DNA of 64,000 bases. It comes from Lachnospiraceae bacterium (lineage in GTDB: Bacteria; Bacillota; Clostridia; Lachnospirales; Lachnospiraceae). A program made the translations under genes and the position numbers. The DNA lies in contig JAGAQU010000041.1 of NCBI GenBank assembly GCA_017622575.1, positions 18,341 to 82,340 of the forward strand, given 5' to 3'. Below the pieces are notes generated by a model that did not search any database, was not told the origin of the DNA, and saw only the letters and a program-made list of their open reading frames with translations. This document shows positions 50,220 through 59,955 of this stretch, piece after piece. Every line of letters starts with the position of its first letter. The first letter of the stretch is position 1.

Positions 50220-50355
50220 GCAACAGACAGCAACATATCCTACGCCGGGCCTTGTAAAAGCGTCGGTCCTTGGCTTCTGTATTTTAGAAGCCTAGTACCG
50301 CTACGCTTTTAGAAGAGTGAAAACGTGCCCAAGCAGGATTGTTACTGCCTGTTGC
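50220..50355 (-). ncRNA. 6S-like structured RNA
   Basis: No reading frame fits this 300-base gap. Read on the minus strand it folds into one long interrupted hairpin: a 15-bp closing stem (50341-50355 with 50220-50234), ATCCTGC/GTAGGAT, TTGGGC/GCCCGG, an asymmetric central bubble (16 nt on the 5' side, 5 nt on the 3' side), AAAAGCGT/ACGCTTTT, CGGT/ACCG and an apical GGCTTCT/AGAAGCC stem. That is the shape of 6S RNA, the RNA polymerase decoy. Several pairs are G-U on this strand but A-C on the other, so the minus strand is the functional one. True ends are uncertain; flanking hairpins (50195-50213, 50168-50188) may belong to it. Confidence 0.6.
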
Positions 50356-50418
50356 GTCTGTATTTATCTGCAGTTCGTCCACTGCGTCTACTTATCAACA
50401 ATTACAATAAAATGTATT

Positions 50419-52140
50419 CTATAGGTAAGCCTTCAAATCCTCAGTCAGCTTCTCAACCTTAGCCTGTGCATCCTCAAGACTTGTACCCTTCACACCCATA
50501 TAGAACTTGATCTTGGGTTCTGTTCCGGAAGGTCTTGCACAGCACCAGGAATCGTTGGTAAGGTCAAAGTAAAGGACATTTGACTTCGGCAGACCCGTGC
50601 TCTTCTTCTCACCGGTTTCCAGGTTGATTGCCACATCCTTATCGTAATCTCTGAATTCCTTAACCTTCAGATCACCGAAATTCTTGGGCGGATTGCTGCG
50701 AAGCTTGTTCATCATCTCCGCGATCTGTGCGGCACCGTCGATACCCTTTAATGTGATCGCATACTGGGTTTCCTTGAAATATCCGTATTTCTCATAGAGC
50801 TTTAACATCTGATCCCAGACTGTGATGCCATTCTTCTTGCACCATGCAGCCACTTCACATAAGCACATAACGGCTACTACCGCATCCTTATCTCTTGCGT
50901 GGGTTCCGGCAAGGCATCCGTAGCTTTCCTCAAGACCGAATACATAATTGTTGGATCCTGTCTGTTCAAAGAACTTGATCTGCTCACCGATATACTTAAA
51001 TCCTGTCAGTACTTCAATAAATTTAACACCGTAGTCTCTGGCAATGGCTCCTGCCATATTTGTGGTAACGATTGTGGTCACCAGTGCAGGATTTTCAGGC
51101 ATGGTTCCGGTTGCTGTTCTTTCACGTAAAATATACTCTGCGATCAGCATTCCTGACATGTTTCCTGTAAACGGAACATACTCACCTGATTTGGTATCAA
51201 GCGCATAAATACCGAGACGGTCTGCATCGGGATCGGTTGCAAGTACAATATCCGCGTTCTTTTCCTTTGCCAGCTCAAGTGCAAGTGTAAATGCCTTGGG
51301 ATCCTCGGGATTGGGATATTCCAGTGTGGTAAAGTCCGGATCGGGAAGCTCCTGCTCGGGAACCACATACACATGCTTGAATCCAAGCTCTGATAAAATT
51401 CTTCTGACCGGCACATTTCCTGTTCCGTGGAAAGGAGAATATACAATCTTGATATCATCCGCAACTTCCTTGATAATTTCGGGATGGATGATCTGCTTCT
51501 TAAGCTCTGCCATATAGGCATCGTCGATTTCCTTGCCGATTACCTGATAAAGTCCTGCTGCCATAGCATCTTCCTTGCTCATGGTCTTCACTTCATGATA
51601 ATCTGTTACATTCTTAACCTCTGTAATAATTTCCTTGTCTCTGGGTGCGGTCACCTGTGCACCGTCCTCCCAGTATGCCTTGTATCCATTGTATTCCGGA
51701 GGATTGTGGCTTGCCGTAATGACAATTCCGGAAATGCACTTCAAAGTGCGGAGTGCAAAGGAAAGTTCAGGTGTGGGACGAAGAGCATCAAATACAAATG
51801 CCTTGATACCGTTTGCTGCAAGACAAAGCGCAGCTTCGTCTGCAAACTCCGGTGACATTCTTCTGGAATCGTATGCGATTGCCACGCCTCTGTCCTTGCC
51901 GCCCTGCTTGATTATATAGTTTGCAAGTCCCTGAGTAGCCTTTCTTACCGTATAAATATTCATGCGGTTGGTTCCTGCTCCGATCACGCCACGTAAACCA
52001 CCTGTACCAAATTCAAGTTCCTTATAGAAACGATCTTCGATTTCCTTTTCATTTCCTGCGATACTGCGAAGTTCTTCTTTCGTTGCCTCATCAAAATAGG
52101 CATCGCTTAACCAAAAATCATACTGCTCTTTGTAGCTCAT
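50419..52140 (-). CDS. pgcA: Phosphoglucomutase / phosphomannomutase
   Basis: A 573-residue alpha-D-phosphohexomutase of the PgcA type, converting glucose-6-phosphate and glucose-1-phosphate. The phosphoserine loop is GIVITASHNPPEYNGYK (Ser144), the metal loop LATDPDADRLG, the sugar loop GLEESYG and the phosphate-binding SGTEPKIKFY. It feeds glucose-1-phosphate to RfbA for dTDP-sugars and belongs functionally with this glycan locus. It has its own promoter at 52208-52236. Confidence 0.95.
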   Translation of the reverse strand: MSYKEQYDFWLSDAYFDEATKEELRSIAGNEKEIEDRFYKELEFGTGGLRGVIGAGTNRMNIYTVRKATQGLANYIIKQGGKDRGVAIAYDSRRMSPEFADEAALCLAANGIKAFVFDALRPTPELSFALRTLKCISGIVITASHNPPEYNGYKAYWEDGAQVTAPRDKEIITEVKNVTDYHEVKTMSKEDAMAAGLYQVIGKEIDDAYMAELKKQIIHPEIIKEVADDIKIVYSPFHGTGNVPVRRILSELGFKHVYVVPEQELPDPDFTTLEYPNPEDPKAFTLALELAKEKNADIVLATDPDADRLGIYALDTKSGEYVPFTGNMSGMLIAEYILRERTATGTMPENPALVTTIVTTNMAGAIARDYGVKFIEVLTGFKYIGEQIKFFEQTGSNNYVFGLEESYGCLAGTHARDKDAVVAVMCLCEVAAWCKKNGITVWDQMLKLYEKYGYFKETQYAITLKGIDGAAQIAEMMNKLRSNPPKNFGDLKVKEFRDYDKDVAINLETGEKKSTGLPKSNVLYFDLTNDSWCCARPSGTEPKIKFYMGVKGTSLEDAQAKVEKLTEDLKAYL

Positions 52141-52207
52141 AGCAAATCCTCCTGAAAAAATTCTTTCTAACTGAAAATGCCCCAGTCAGCTCTGTTAACT
52201 ATGTTAA

Positions 52208-52236
52208 AGTATACCATAACATATCTATATTTTCAA
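52208..52236 (-). promoter_or_regulatory. Promoter of the phosphoglucomutase gene
   Basis: Minus strand TTGAAA, 17 bases, TATACT with TGG before it (extended -10). The -35 box lies in the last codons of the upstream glycosyltransferase gene. Confidence 0.65.
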
Positions 52237-54189
52237 AGCAAAGTCACTTCGATCCAGTGAAAAGTTTGGATTATAGTAGGGATCGCCCTTTTCAAGGACT
52301 TCCTTCCACTTTTCCCTGAATCTTTCGGACTCATCATTGTAGCGCGCCGCTTTCTCTCCCTGATCATCCAGCCCTCTGGATACAGACTCAAAATGATACA
52401 GCTCCGCAAAAGGTGTAAACACATTCAAAAGTCCTTTTTCCCGGAGTTTTAAGCAGAAATCGACATCGTTTAGAGAGATGGCAAAGCTCTCATCAAGTCC
52501 GCCTACTTCTTCAAACAGCTTCTTTTTCACCAGAAGGCAGGCTCCCGTTACCGCAGAAACATCCTGGGCATAACAGAGTCTTCCCATATACCCAAGGTTA
52601 TCCCGATGCTGCCCGTAGTGACTGTGTCCGGCCGTCCTGTGCGCACCGAGCTGAAGGACCACACCTGCATGCTGAATCGTCTTGTTTCCGTAATACAGCT
52701 TGGCTCCCACTGCGCCCACATCCTCTCTCTGGGCATACATGAGAAGCTCCTCCATCCAGTTTACGGTGATCACCTGGGTGTCATTATTGAGAAGCAGGAT
52801 ATAATCTCCGGATGCTTCCTTTACCCCGAAATTGTTGACCTTGGAATAGTTAAAGCTTCCTTTTTCCGTATAGGTAACCACCTTGATCTGCGGATCATCC
52901 TTTAATTTCTCATAATAATCAAATATTTCCTTTGTCTCACTGCCGTTTTCCACCACGATGATCTCATAATTCTCATAGGTGGACTTTTCCCTGATGGAAG
53001 TGATGCAGCGTTTCAGGTCCTCTAAGTGATCCTTGTTTGCAATAACAATTGATATTTTAGGATCACCGATGATCTGATATCTGATCTTAAAGATCGTCTC
53101 AAAAGCTCTCGTTGAGGTGATCTGAAAATGTTCATAACCATGGCGCTTCAAATGGTCTGCCACCGCATCCTTTGCGGACTGGATGGCGTAAGGCTTGGCA
53201 TTGATATCGGAGGCAACGCTTCCCGGATGACTCCGCCAATAGTAGAGAAGCTTTGGCACATGCACCACATTCTTTGCCCGGTCGGTGAGACGCAGGATCA
53301 TATCATGGTCCTGACTTCCGTCAAATTTCGTGCGGAACAGTTCCGTTCCGTCGAGAAGCTGCCTTGCAAACACACTGAAATGACAGATATAATTGTTGGC
53401 ACGGAGATTGTCAATGGCGTAATCAGGCTTAAAATGCATGGTCAGCATCTTATTGATATCTCCGCTCTTAAAGGTAGTCTCATCACAGTATATGTAATCT
53501 GCGTTTTTCTCATTGATCACCTTCACATACTCGTACAGCGCGCTGGGATGCAAAATATCATCATGATCAAAAAGCCCGATGTACTCCCCCGTTGCCATGG
53601 CAAGACACCGGTTGGTGTTCCCCGCGATACCCTCATTCTTTTCCAGTTTTTTATAAAGGATTCTTCCTCTGCCATCCTTCTCCTGATATTCCCGGACAAT
53701 CGTCTCCACATAAGTATGATCACCGTCTGATCCATCCGCCAGACAGAGCTCCCAGTTTTGATACGTCTGGGCGGTAACGGATTCGATCATTTCACGAAGA
53801 AAATTTTCCGGTGTATTCCATAGAGGCACCAGGATACTGATCTTCACCATTCTCTCAAAGACCTGCTCCCGCTCCTTCCTTGCCCTTTCCTCATCGGGAA
53901 AGCTTTTTGTTCCGAATTGTTCCATGGCCTTATGTTCAATCTGCTTATACTTTATCTTGGCCACAACGCCTTTCAGATTTCCGCAGTTTTTCAGCCTGTC
54001 CCTTTGCCTGATCACAAAGTGCATGCCTTTTCTCAAAGGAGCACTGGCTTTCCAGAGGGGATTGTTCTTGATCCTGCCAAGCTTAAAGGTAAGTTCCTCG
54101 TTTTTGGCCTCCAGAACCGCCACCCGTTCTGCCAGATCTGCGGTTTTGATATGCTCTTTTTCATAAGCTTCCTTATAATCCATTATCAC
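52225..54189 (-). CDS. Two-domain family 2 glycosyltransferase
   Basis: A 654-residue enzyme with a short N-terminal coiled coil (about 8-40) and two GT-A domains. Domain 1 (about 115-350) has ISILVPLWNTPENFLREMIE and the metal motif FDHDDIL; domain 2 (about 378-635) has ISIVIANKDHLEDLKRCITS, LLNNDTQV and ISLNDVDFCLKLREKG. Two catalytic domains could add two sugars in turn, as in bifunctional polymerases. GTG start overlaps the preceding stop (GTGA); an ATG two codons on is possible. Confidence 0.92.
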   Translation of the reverse strand: MIMDYKEAYEKEHIKTADLAERVAVLEAKNEELTFKLGRIKNNPLWKASAPLRKGMHFVIRQRDRLKNCGNLKGVVAKIKYKQIEHKAMEQFGTKSFPDEERARKEREQVFERMVKISILVPLWNTPENFLREMIESVTAQTYQNWELCLADGSDGDHTYVETIVREYQEKDGRGRILYKKLEKNEGIAGNTNRCLAMATGEYIGLFDHDDILHPSALYEYVKVINEKNADYIYCDETTFKSGDINKMLTMHFKPDYAIDNLRANNYICHFSVFARQLLDGTELFRTKFDGSQDHDMILRLTDRAKNVVHVPKLLYYWRSHPGSVASDINAKPYAIQSAKDAVADHLKRHGYEHFQITSTRAFETIFKIRYQIIGDPKISIVIANKDHLEDLKRCITSIREKSTYENYEIIVVENGSETKEIFDYYEKLKDDPQIKVVTYTEKGSFNYSKVNNFGVKEASGDYILLLNNDTQVITVNWMEELLMYAQREDVGAVGAKLYYGNKTIQHAGVVLQLGAHRTAGHSHYGQHRDNLGYMGRLCYAQDVSAVTGACLLVKKKLFEEVGGLDESFAISLNDVDFCLKLREKGLLNVFTPFAELYHFESVSRGLDDQGEKAARYNDESERFREKWKEVLEKGDPYYNPNFSLDRSDFALKI

Positions 54190-56471
54190 TGCCTGCCTTT
54201 CCCGCCGTCAATGTCGTTTTCTTTTTCTTCTGTCACATTCATAAACTGCTCTTGCGTCTGCAGTACCCAGTTGCTGTAACCCACCAGCTTCTGTCTGGAA
54301 CAGCGATCCTCTACCAGCATTCCGAAGCGGTAATTTCCTTTCGGCACGCTTCCAAGAGGAACCTTGGCAGCAAATCCTGTTAAATCTACATTTAATTGAT
54401 CCTTTAAATTGTTTTTAATGTCAGGCCTGTAGCGCTCATCCAAGGGGATCCTTAAAACCCGCTTATTTTCTTTATTTTCCAGCAAAAGCGTCTTTTTATA
54501 ACATGCGTTATCTGCTCCGATCACAAAGGTATAACCTTGAAAATAATATCCCATATCCTGATCTGTAGGCTTTACCTTTCCCTTATCCGGGGCCACCCCA
54601 TATTTCCATTTATAAATATCCATGGCACATTCCATTCCAATGACCACACAGGGATCTTCCCTCACACCTTCGGGCAGCGGCTGTTCCTTCGCCACAGCTG
54701 CCCAGGGCATGTCCAGAGTAACCTGATAATGAAAAGCGGGGGCATACTCTGATTCCAACATATCCGTAGTCAGATATTTGTGGTAAAAGGGATCCTTTCC
54801 GTAGAGAGACTGATGTTTTTCATACAGTGCATCCTTCTCCCGAAGAAGCCGCAGCTGTTTTTCCTCGGACTCTCCATCCTTTCCCCGGCTCAAAGACTCA
54901 TGATGATACAATACCACATCATTTCTCACCACATTATAATAACCCATCTCATAAATGGTATAACAAAGATCCACGTCGTTGAAGGCCACCGCAAGCTTCT
55001 CATCAAACCCGCCTGCCCTTTCAAAAATCTCTTTCTCTAAAAGCAGACAGGCTCCCGTCACTGCCATCACGTCATGGACAAAACGGTTCTTTCCATAATA
55101 ATGCACCTTTTCATCCGAGAGGAACTGAAGCTTATGGGCGGGTCCCACCCTGAGATTGGTAATCCCGGCATGCTGAATGATATCCGAATCCGGATACAAA
55201 AGCTTTGCTCCCACCGCTCCCACATGGGGCAGCGCAGCCTTATCCATCAGCAGGGAAAGCCAGTTCTCCTGAATGACTTCCATATCGTCGTTGAGAAAAA
55301 GAAGATAACCTCCCTTTGCCAGGGCAGCACCTTTATTACACATCCTGGAAAAATTGAATGTCATGGGTTCATACTCATATCTCATACCCCGGAACCCTTT
55401 TCCACATACCTCTTCCCGATTTAGTTTTTCCATTTTCTCTGTAATCTTCCTGCGGTTCTCCTCACTGCTTCCGTTATCTATTACAATAATCTCATAAGGA
55501 ATATCTCCCTGCGTTTGTTCTATAACGGAATCAATGCAGGTAAACAGCACACGGGGATTATCTTTGGATGGTATGATAACAGAAACACAGGGCAAATCAC
55601 TTGAATGATCTTCGTCCTTCTTCTGATACGGGTAAGTGCCAAAAGCCCCAAATTCTTCGGGCAGTCTCATATCCTTGATCTGCTCATATCCCTCCTGCTT
55701 TCCATGGAAGAGCACCTCCGGGATATGCACTGCTTTTCTATCCATCCCGGCCTGCATTTTTGCATCCTCCGCAGACGACACATCCTTCTTATCAGGGGAA
55801 TCCGTCAAAATATAATAACACACACTATAAATATCTGTTTTGTCTGTAGTTGCAAGTACTTTAGCAAGAGCATCGGCTCTTACCGCCACAAGACTTCCGA
55901 AATAAAAATAGGAAAGGAAAGTGTCCGGTGACCAGTCAGGCTTGAACCATGGCTTTTCTCTCCTTTGATCTGCGCAGACATCCTCATCACCGTAAATCAG
56001 CATTATATTTTTATCTTCCTTCAGCTTCTTGTATATGAGAGGAAGAGCAATCTCAGAAATTTCTCCCTCCGAAAGCAGGAATAGGATAACATCCGCTTCT
56101 CTATTTTGACATATCTGTGTCATTTCAGGTCTGTTTTCTACTCTGTTTTCCTTCAGATGCACAAGTGCAAAAGTGATTTTTTCTTTCTCTCCGGCATTTT
56201 TATCGAACACATCAAAAAATTGCACTTCGGGTGGGAGTTTTGAACGAAATCCTTCATTTCTATTTTTTTCACCGCCATTTGAGAGCTTTTCAGAATCATT
56301 TGTCAGACATTTTTTTCTTCTCGCGACAATAATATTGTCAATTTGGAGTTGTTTCTCCTGCCCGGCAATCCAGTCGGCATAGCAGACTTTCTTTTCGGAA
56401 AGCTTTTTTTCGTACATTTTATGTTGTTTCTTTATCAGAATCTGTTTTACACTCTGTTTCAAAGAAGTCAC
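54186..56471 (-). CDS. Large family 2 glycosyltransferase with C-terminal beta-rich domain
   Basis: A 761-residue protein. GTG start at 56471 is preceded by GAGAGGG at 8 bases; an upstream frame to 56555 would overlap the methyltransferase gene by about 70 bases. First a degenerate GT-like region with MLIYGDEDVCADQRREKPWF, then a complete GT-A domain (VSVIIPSKDNPRVLFTCIDS, LFLNDDMEVIQENW, VAFNDVDLCYTIYEMG). The last 110 residues are beta-rich (YYFQGYTFVIGADNACYKKT) and may be a carbohydrate-binding domain. It is coupled to the next gene by a 4-base overlap. Confidence 0.88.
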   Translation of the reverse strand: MTSLKQSVKQILIKKQHKMYEKKLSEKKVCYADWIAGQEKQLQIDNIIVARRKKCLTNDSEKLSNGGEKNRNEGFRSKLPPEVQFFDVFDKNAGEKEKITFALVHLKENRVENRPEMTQICQNREADVILFLLSEGEISEIALPLIYKKLKEDKNIMLIYGDEDVCADQRREKPWFKPDWSPDTFLSYFYFGSLVAVRADALAKVLATTDKTDIYSVCYYILTDSPDKKDVSSAEDAKMQAGMDRKAVHIPEVLFHGKQEGYEQIKDMRLPEEFGAFGTYPYQKKDEDHSSDLPCVSVIIPSKDNPRVLFTCIDSVIEQTQGDIPYEIIVIDNGSSEENRRKITEKMEKLNREEVCGKGFRGMRYEYEPMTFNFSRMCNKGAALAKGGYLLFLNDDMEVIQENWLSLLMDKAALPHVGAVGAKLLYPDSDIIQHAGITNLRVGPAHKLQFLSDEKVHYYGKNRFVHDVMAVTGACLLLEKEIFERAGGFDEKLAVAFNDVDLCYTIYEMGYYNVVRNDVVLYHHESLSRGKDGESEEKQLRLLREKDALYEKHQSLYGKDPFYHKYLTTDMLESEYAPAFHYQVTLDMPWAAVAKEQPLPEGVREDPCVVIGMECAMDIYKWKYGVAPDKGKVKPTDQDMGYYFQGYTFVIGADNACYKKTLLLENKENKRVLRIPLDERYRPDIKNNLKDQLNVDLTGFAAKVPLGSVPKGNYRFGMLVEDRCSRQKLVGYSNWVLQTQEQFMNVTEEKENDIDGGKGRQ

Positions 56472-56484
56472 GTTTTCTGCCCTC

Positions 56485-58602
56485 TCAATGATGGAATCTT
56501 TCCAGAATATTCTTTTTTGCACCTTCCGCAGTATCCGCTGCGATCTCCTTTGCAAGAGGAGACAGCTTCAATTTCAAGAACAGTTTATTGGATCCCTGCA
56601 TGGGAAGAGAAGATACCGAAATCGTCATATTGGGATCTTCCGTCTGAAATACGAACGTGCCGTTTTTCATCTCTTTTCCATTTGTCAAAAAGTTCCTGCC
56701 GGTGAGCGGTACTTTCACTCCGTTTAATAGAAGTTCCTCCACCTTTACCATGCAGGCCCTGTCTGCAGGGTCGATACGGAGTGCATGTACATTTCCGTCA
56801 AACGGTATTTCTGCCTCGATGGTGCATTCATCCTGATAAACATCCGGCATATAGTAAGAATCTTCCTCTGAGAAGCCCGTTCCCCGGTCTGTGTAGATTT
56901 GAATCCTCTTATCCAGAATATCCTGCAGATGCTCTTCCATCAAAACCTTGGGGTCCACGCAGTAGGTACCGATGGTAGCCCTGATTTCTCCCATGGATTT
57001 GTGCTTTCCCGTCACCTGTTTCTGAAAGCGCAGTTCCTTTTCCCTGTACTCATCCGCTTCCCCCGGTGTGATTTCAAGCTTCTTGATTATATAATCTAGA
57101 TTTAATTTATTCCTCTTTTCTTCCTCTAAAACATAGCAGTAAACAGCGCGAAATGCCAGTTCTTTAGAGGAAACCTGCTTCTCCATGGTCCATTCATAAT
57201 CGATAACGGTCCAGTTGTCTCCATCCACCAGAATATTGGCAAAGATCATATCATAATCTGTAATTCCGCTATCCTCCCCATAGGAGATCAGTTCCAGGTA
57301 CCTGTCAAAAAGCCTGTAAAAGCCATCCATATCATCCTTTTCCAGGCACTCATCAAGAAGCTGGGAAAGAGTGATGCCTTTCTCAAACGGAAACTCCACA
57401 TAACTGCCATCCTCCGCCGGGATACAGGGATTGATATGAAGCCCACTCCCCTCATATCTCTTAAGAAGCAAATGGTAAGCGTGCTCCATGGCTCTCACAT
57501 GATCCTGAGCCTTACCGGAAAGAGGGATCTTTCGGATCATTTTTCCCTGTTTCGTTTCCACCATCTCTGTGCGGAGAATGAATTCTTCTGCCCTGTCATT
57601 GGAATACTTTGCATAAACGGTATCCGGCTCCTTGCCGATCACCACCATATAGGAATTGGAGAAGACCGGAAACAGGCCATCCTCGATCATACCGTCAAAG
57701 ACATACTTTTCATTGAACAGAACCATTCTGTCTCTGTCAAAATTACGCATGTTATTTGTAAGTTCTCCCTGATAAGGAAGTCTCTTGTCGGAATAAATCG
57801 TGGTAGGAAATTTGTAATCGGGATAAGGGTAATAGAAGGAATACTCTTCCACACCGCAGTTTTTCATAATCTTCTCAAGACCCGGACGCGAAAAAGTTCT
57901 GGCGCTTCCTCCCTCAGGGTAACCCTCCAGACCGGAAAACCAGGTCCCCAGATGATCTTCCTTGCAACCTGCGAAATATTTCAGTCCCAGTCTGTTCTCA
58001 ATGGCAATTACAAGACGCCCGTTATTTTTCACATGTTTCAGCATGATTTTCAGAAAATCTTCATAAGGTGTCTTCGTTTGAATATAAGACTGTCCATACT
58101 CAAACACACCAATCAGGCAGACATAATCATAATCATCGGAAAGTTCCGGTTCAATATCGCTGAAATTGCCAACATGGATCGTAATGTTGTCTCTGTCCTG
58201 ATTTCTGTAGGCATTGATATGACTTCTTTTTGCCGACAGATCCACGCAGGTTACTTCTCCTGACTTTTCCGACAATTTATCCGTGATGGCTCCGCAGCCG
58301 GATCCGATTTCCAGCACTTTATGAGTTTTGTCAATGGGAAGCCAATCTACGATATTGGCACGAAGAGGTGAGAGATGATAAAGAATAGGCCAGCTGCCTT
58401 TTTTCTCAATGATATCCTGATATTCTACACGGGAAGCCTCCTTTACAATAGAAAGCAGTTCGTCCTCGATACTGCCGTCACTGTAGAGGTCTTTTCCCGG
58501 ATAATGACTGTAATTTAATCTTACGTTTCCGATTTTCTCAGGAAGTGCATTCAATACTTCCTCCTGCGACAAATAAACAGGCTTTATTTTCGTTTCGCTC
58601 AT
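56485..58602 (-). CDS. Methyltransferase-kinase-like fusion, probable glycan chain-capping enzyme
   Basis: A 705-residue protein with three parts. Residues about 75-270 are a class I SAM methyltransferase: motif I HKVLEIGSGCGAITDKL (97-104 core), CVDLSAKR, then YDYVCLIGVFEYG. Residues about 320-500 look like an aminoglycoside/LPS kinase fold, with Asp451-x4-Asn456 (TDYDMIFANILV) and the metal aspartate 468 (VIDYEW). The C-terminal 115 residues are beta-rich. Fused methyltransferase and kinase next to wzm/wzt matches WbdD, which ends O-antigen chains in E. coli O8/O9a. Kinase activity is inferred from the motif alone. Confidence 0.78.
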   Translation of the reverse strand: MSETKIKPVYLSQEEVLNALPEKIGNVRLNYSHYPGKDLYSDGSIEDELLSIVKEASRVEYQDIIEKKGSWPILYHLSPLRANIVDWLPIDKTHKVLEIGSGCGAITDKLSEKSGEVTCVDLSAKRSHINAYRNQDRDNITIHVGNFSDIEPELSDDYDYVCLIGVFEYGQSYIQTKTPYEDFLKIMLKHVKNNGRLVIAIENRLGLKYFAGCKEDHLGTWFSGLEGYPEGGSARTFSRPGLEKIMKNCGVEEYSFYYPYPDYKFPTTIYSDKRLPYQGELTNNMRNFDRDRMVLFNEKYVFDGMIEDGLFPVFSNSYMVVIGKEPDTVYAKYSNDRAEEFILRTEMVETKQGKMIRKIPLSGKAQDHVRAMEHAYHLLLKRYEGSGLHINPCIPAEDGSYVEFPFEKGITLSQLLDECLEKDDMDGFYRLFDRYLELISYGEDSGITDYDMIFANILVDGDNWTVIDYEWTMEKQVSSKELAFRAVYCYVLEEEKRNKLNLDYIIKKLEITPGEADEYREKELRFQKQVTGKHKSMGEIRATIGTYCVDPKVLMEEHLQDILDKRIQIYTDRGTGFSEEDSYYMPDVYQDECTIEAEIPFDGNVHALRIDPADRACMVKVEELLLNGVKVPLTGRNFLTNGKEMKNGTFVFQTEDPNMTISVSSLPMQGSNKLFLKLKLSPLAKEIAADTAEGAKKNILERFHH

Positions 58603-58627
58603 AGCCCCATCCTTTCCAAATTACCTG

Positions 58628-59929
58628 TTACAGGGATAATACCTTTACCTCTGAATTCATGTCATAATATCCCACGGTATCCTTATCCGAGATCACCGTC
58701 ATATTCATCACATCGTACAGTCTGTGATAAACCTGAAATTCTTCCTTTTCAAACCCGGTAACACCGAGAGAGAGAAGATACTCTCCACCCTGCAGGTTCA
58801 TTTCCTGAGTGAAGGTGATCTCCATTACTGTTCCCGCTTTAACCGATTCCAGAAAAGCTTTTTCCACCATAGTGTTGGTTCCGGTGATCTCCACCCCTTT
58901 AATGTTCTTAATGGTAAAAGCAAAGATCGGTGCCTCAATATCCGCCTCAAAGCGAACTGTCATGCTGATGCTGCACTTCCTTCCTTTCAGGATCGCGCCG
59001 GTATCTCTTCCCATATCGTCTGTTATTTTATATTTTTCTATCACGGCAGCTTTTGTACCATACTCCAGCAAATCAGGGTTCACTGCTAAATCCTGATTTA
59101 CTTCTTCCTTTTTGCCTGCCGAAGCAACTGCTGATTCGATTTCTCCGTCATTCAGCAGATTCTGGTCATCGTTTTCCGGAAGAGGATACTGTCCTACCAG
59201 CACCTGCTTATAAGCATCAATCATCTCTTTCGGGCTGCCTTCTCCCAGCTTCACACCCTGATTTAACAGGACAACCCTGTCACAGTACTTGCTGATGCTG
59301 CTCAGGTCATGGCTGACAAACACAATGGTTTTTCCCATTTCCTTGAACTCTTCAAATTTGTGATAGCATTTTGCCTGGAAAAAGACATCGCCTACCGATA
59401 GAGCTTCATCTACGATCAGAATTTCCGGCTCGATATTGATGGCTACCGCAAAAGCCAGCCTTACAAACATACCGCTGGAATAAGTTTTCACGGGCTGATT
59501 CACATACTCTCCGATATCTGCAAAGCTTAAAATATCATTCATCTTGGCATCGATCTCCTTCTTGGAGAAGCCCATCATGGTGCCATTCAGATAGATGTTC
59601 TCGATCCCGTTGTATTCCATATTAAAGCCTGCACCCAGTTCCAGCAGTGCCGAAATTCTTCCGTCCACCTTCACTGTGCCGCTTGTGGGATTAAGAACGC
59701 CTGTTATTATTTTTAAAATAGTGGATTTTCCGGAGCCGTTGGTACCGATAATACCCACTGTCTCTCCTTTATAGATTTCAAGATCCACGCCCTTTAACGC
59801 ATAGTGTTCTTTATATTTCTTTTTTCTGCCAAGCCCCAGTGCTTCTTTCAAACGATCTGATGGCTTGTCATACAGCTTATAGGCTTTTTCAAGGTCTTTC
59901 ACCTGTATTACTGCTTTTCTTTCTTCCAT
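58628..59929 (-). CDS. wzt: ABC exporter ATPase with Wzt-like C-terminal glycan-binding domain
   Basis: A 433-residue protein. The ATPase (about 1-245) has Walker A GTNGSGKST (62-70), signature YSSGM (150-154) and Walker B LIVDEA (171-176) and belongs to the Wzt/TagH polysaccharide exporter group. After a linker, residues about 283-433 form a beta-sandwich (GAILKGRKCSISMTVRFEAD, FTQEMNLQGGEYLLSLGVTG) like Wzt-C, which in E. coli O9a recognises the capped chain end. Paired with the permease upstream. AAGGAG precedes the ATG. Confidence 0.94.
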   Translation of the reverse strand: MEERKAVIQVKDLEKAYKLYDKPSDRLKEALGLGRKKKYKEHYALKGVDLEIYKGETVGIIGTNGSGKSTILKIITGVLNPTSGTVKVDGRISALLELGAGFNMEYNGIENIYLNGTMMGFSKKEIDAKMNDILSFADIGEYVNQPVKTYSSGMFVRLAFAVAINIEPEILIVDEALSVGDVFFQAKCYHKFEEFKEMGKTIVFVSHDLSSISKYCDRVVLLNQGVKLGEGSPKEMIDAYKQVLVGQYPLPENDDQNLLNDGEIESAVASAGKKEEVNQDLAVNPDLLEYGTKAAVIEKYKITDDMGRDTGAILKGRKCSISMTVRFEADIEAPIFAFTIKNIKGVEITGTNTMVEKAFLESVKAGTVMEITFTQEMNLQGGEYLLSLGVTGFEKEEFQVYHRLYDVMNMTVISDKDTVGYYDMNSEVKVLSL

Positions 59930-59955
59930 CTGCAGTCTCCTTAGCTATTCATCAT

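Noticed and set aside
50220..50355. 6S-like RNA on the plus strand, with TGATATAAC as an extended -10 just before it
   Set aside because: The plus-strand fold has A-C mismatches at several positions that are G-U on the minus strand; the pairing evidence outweighs the promoter-like match.
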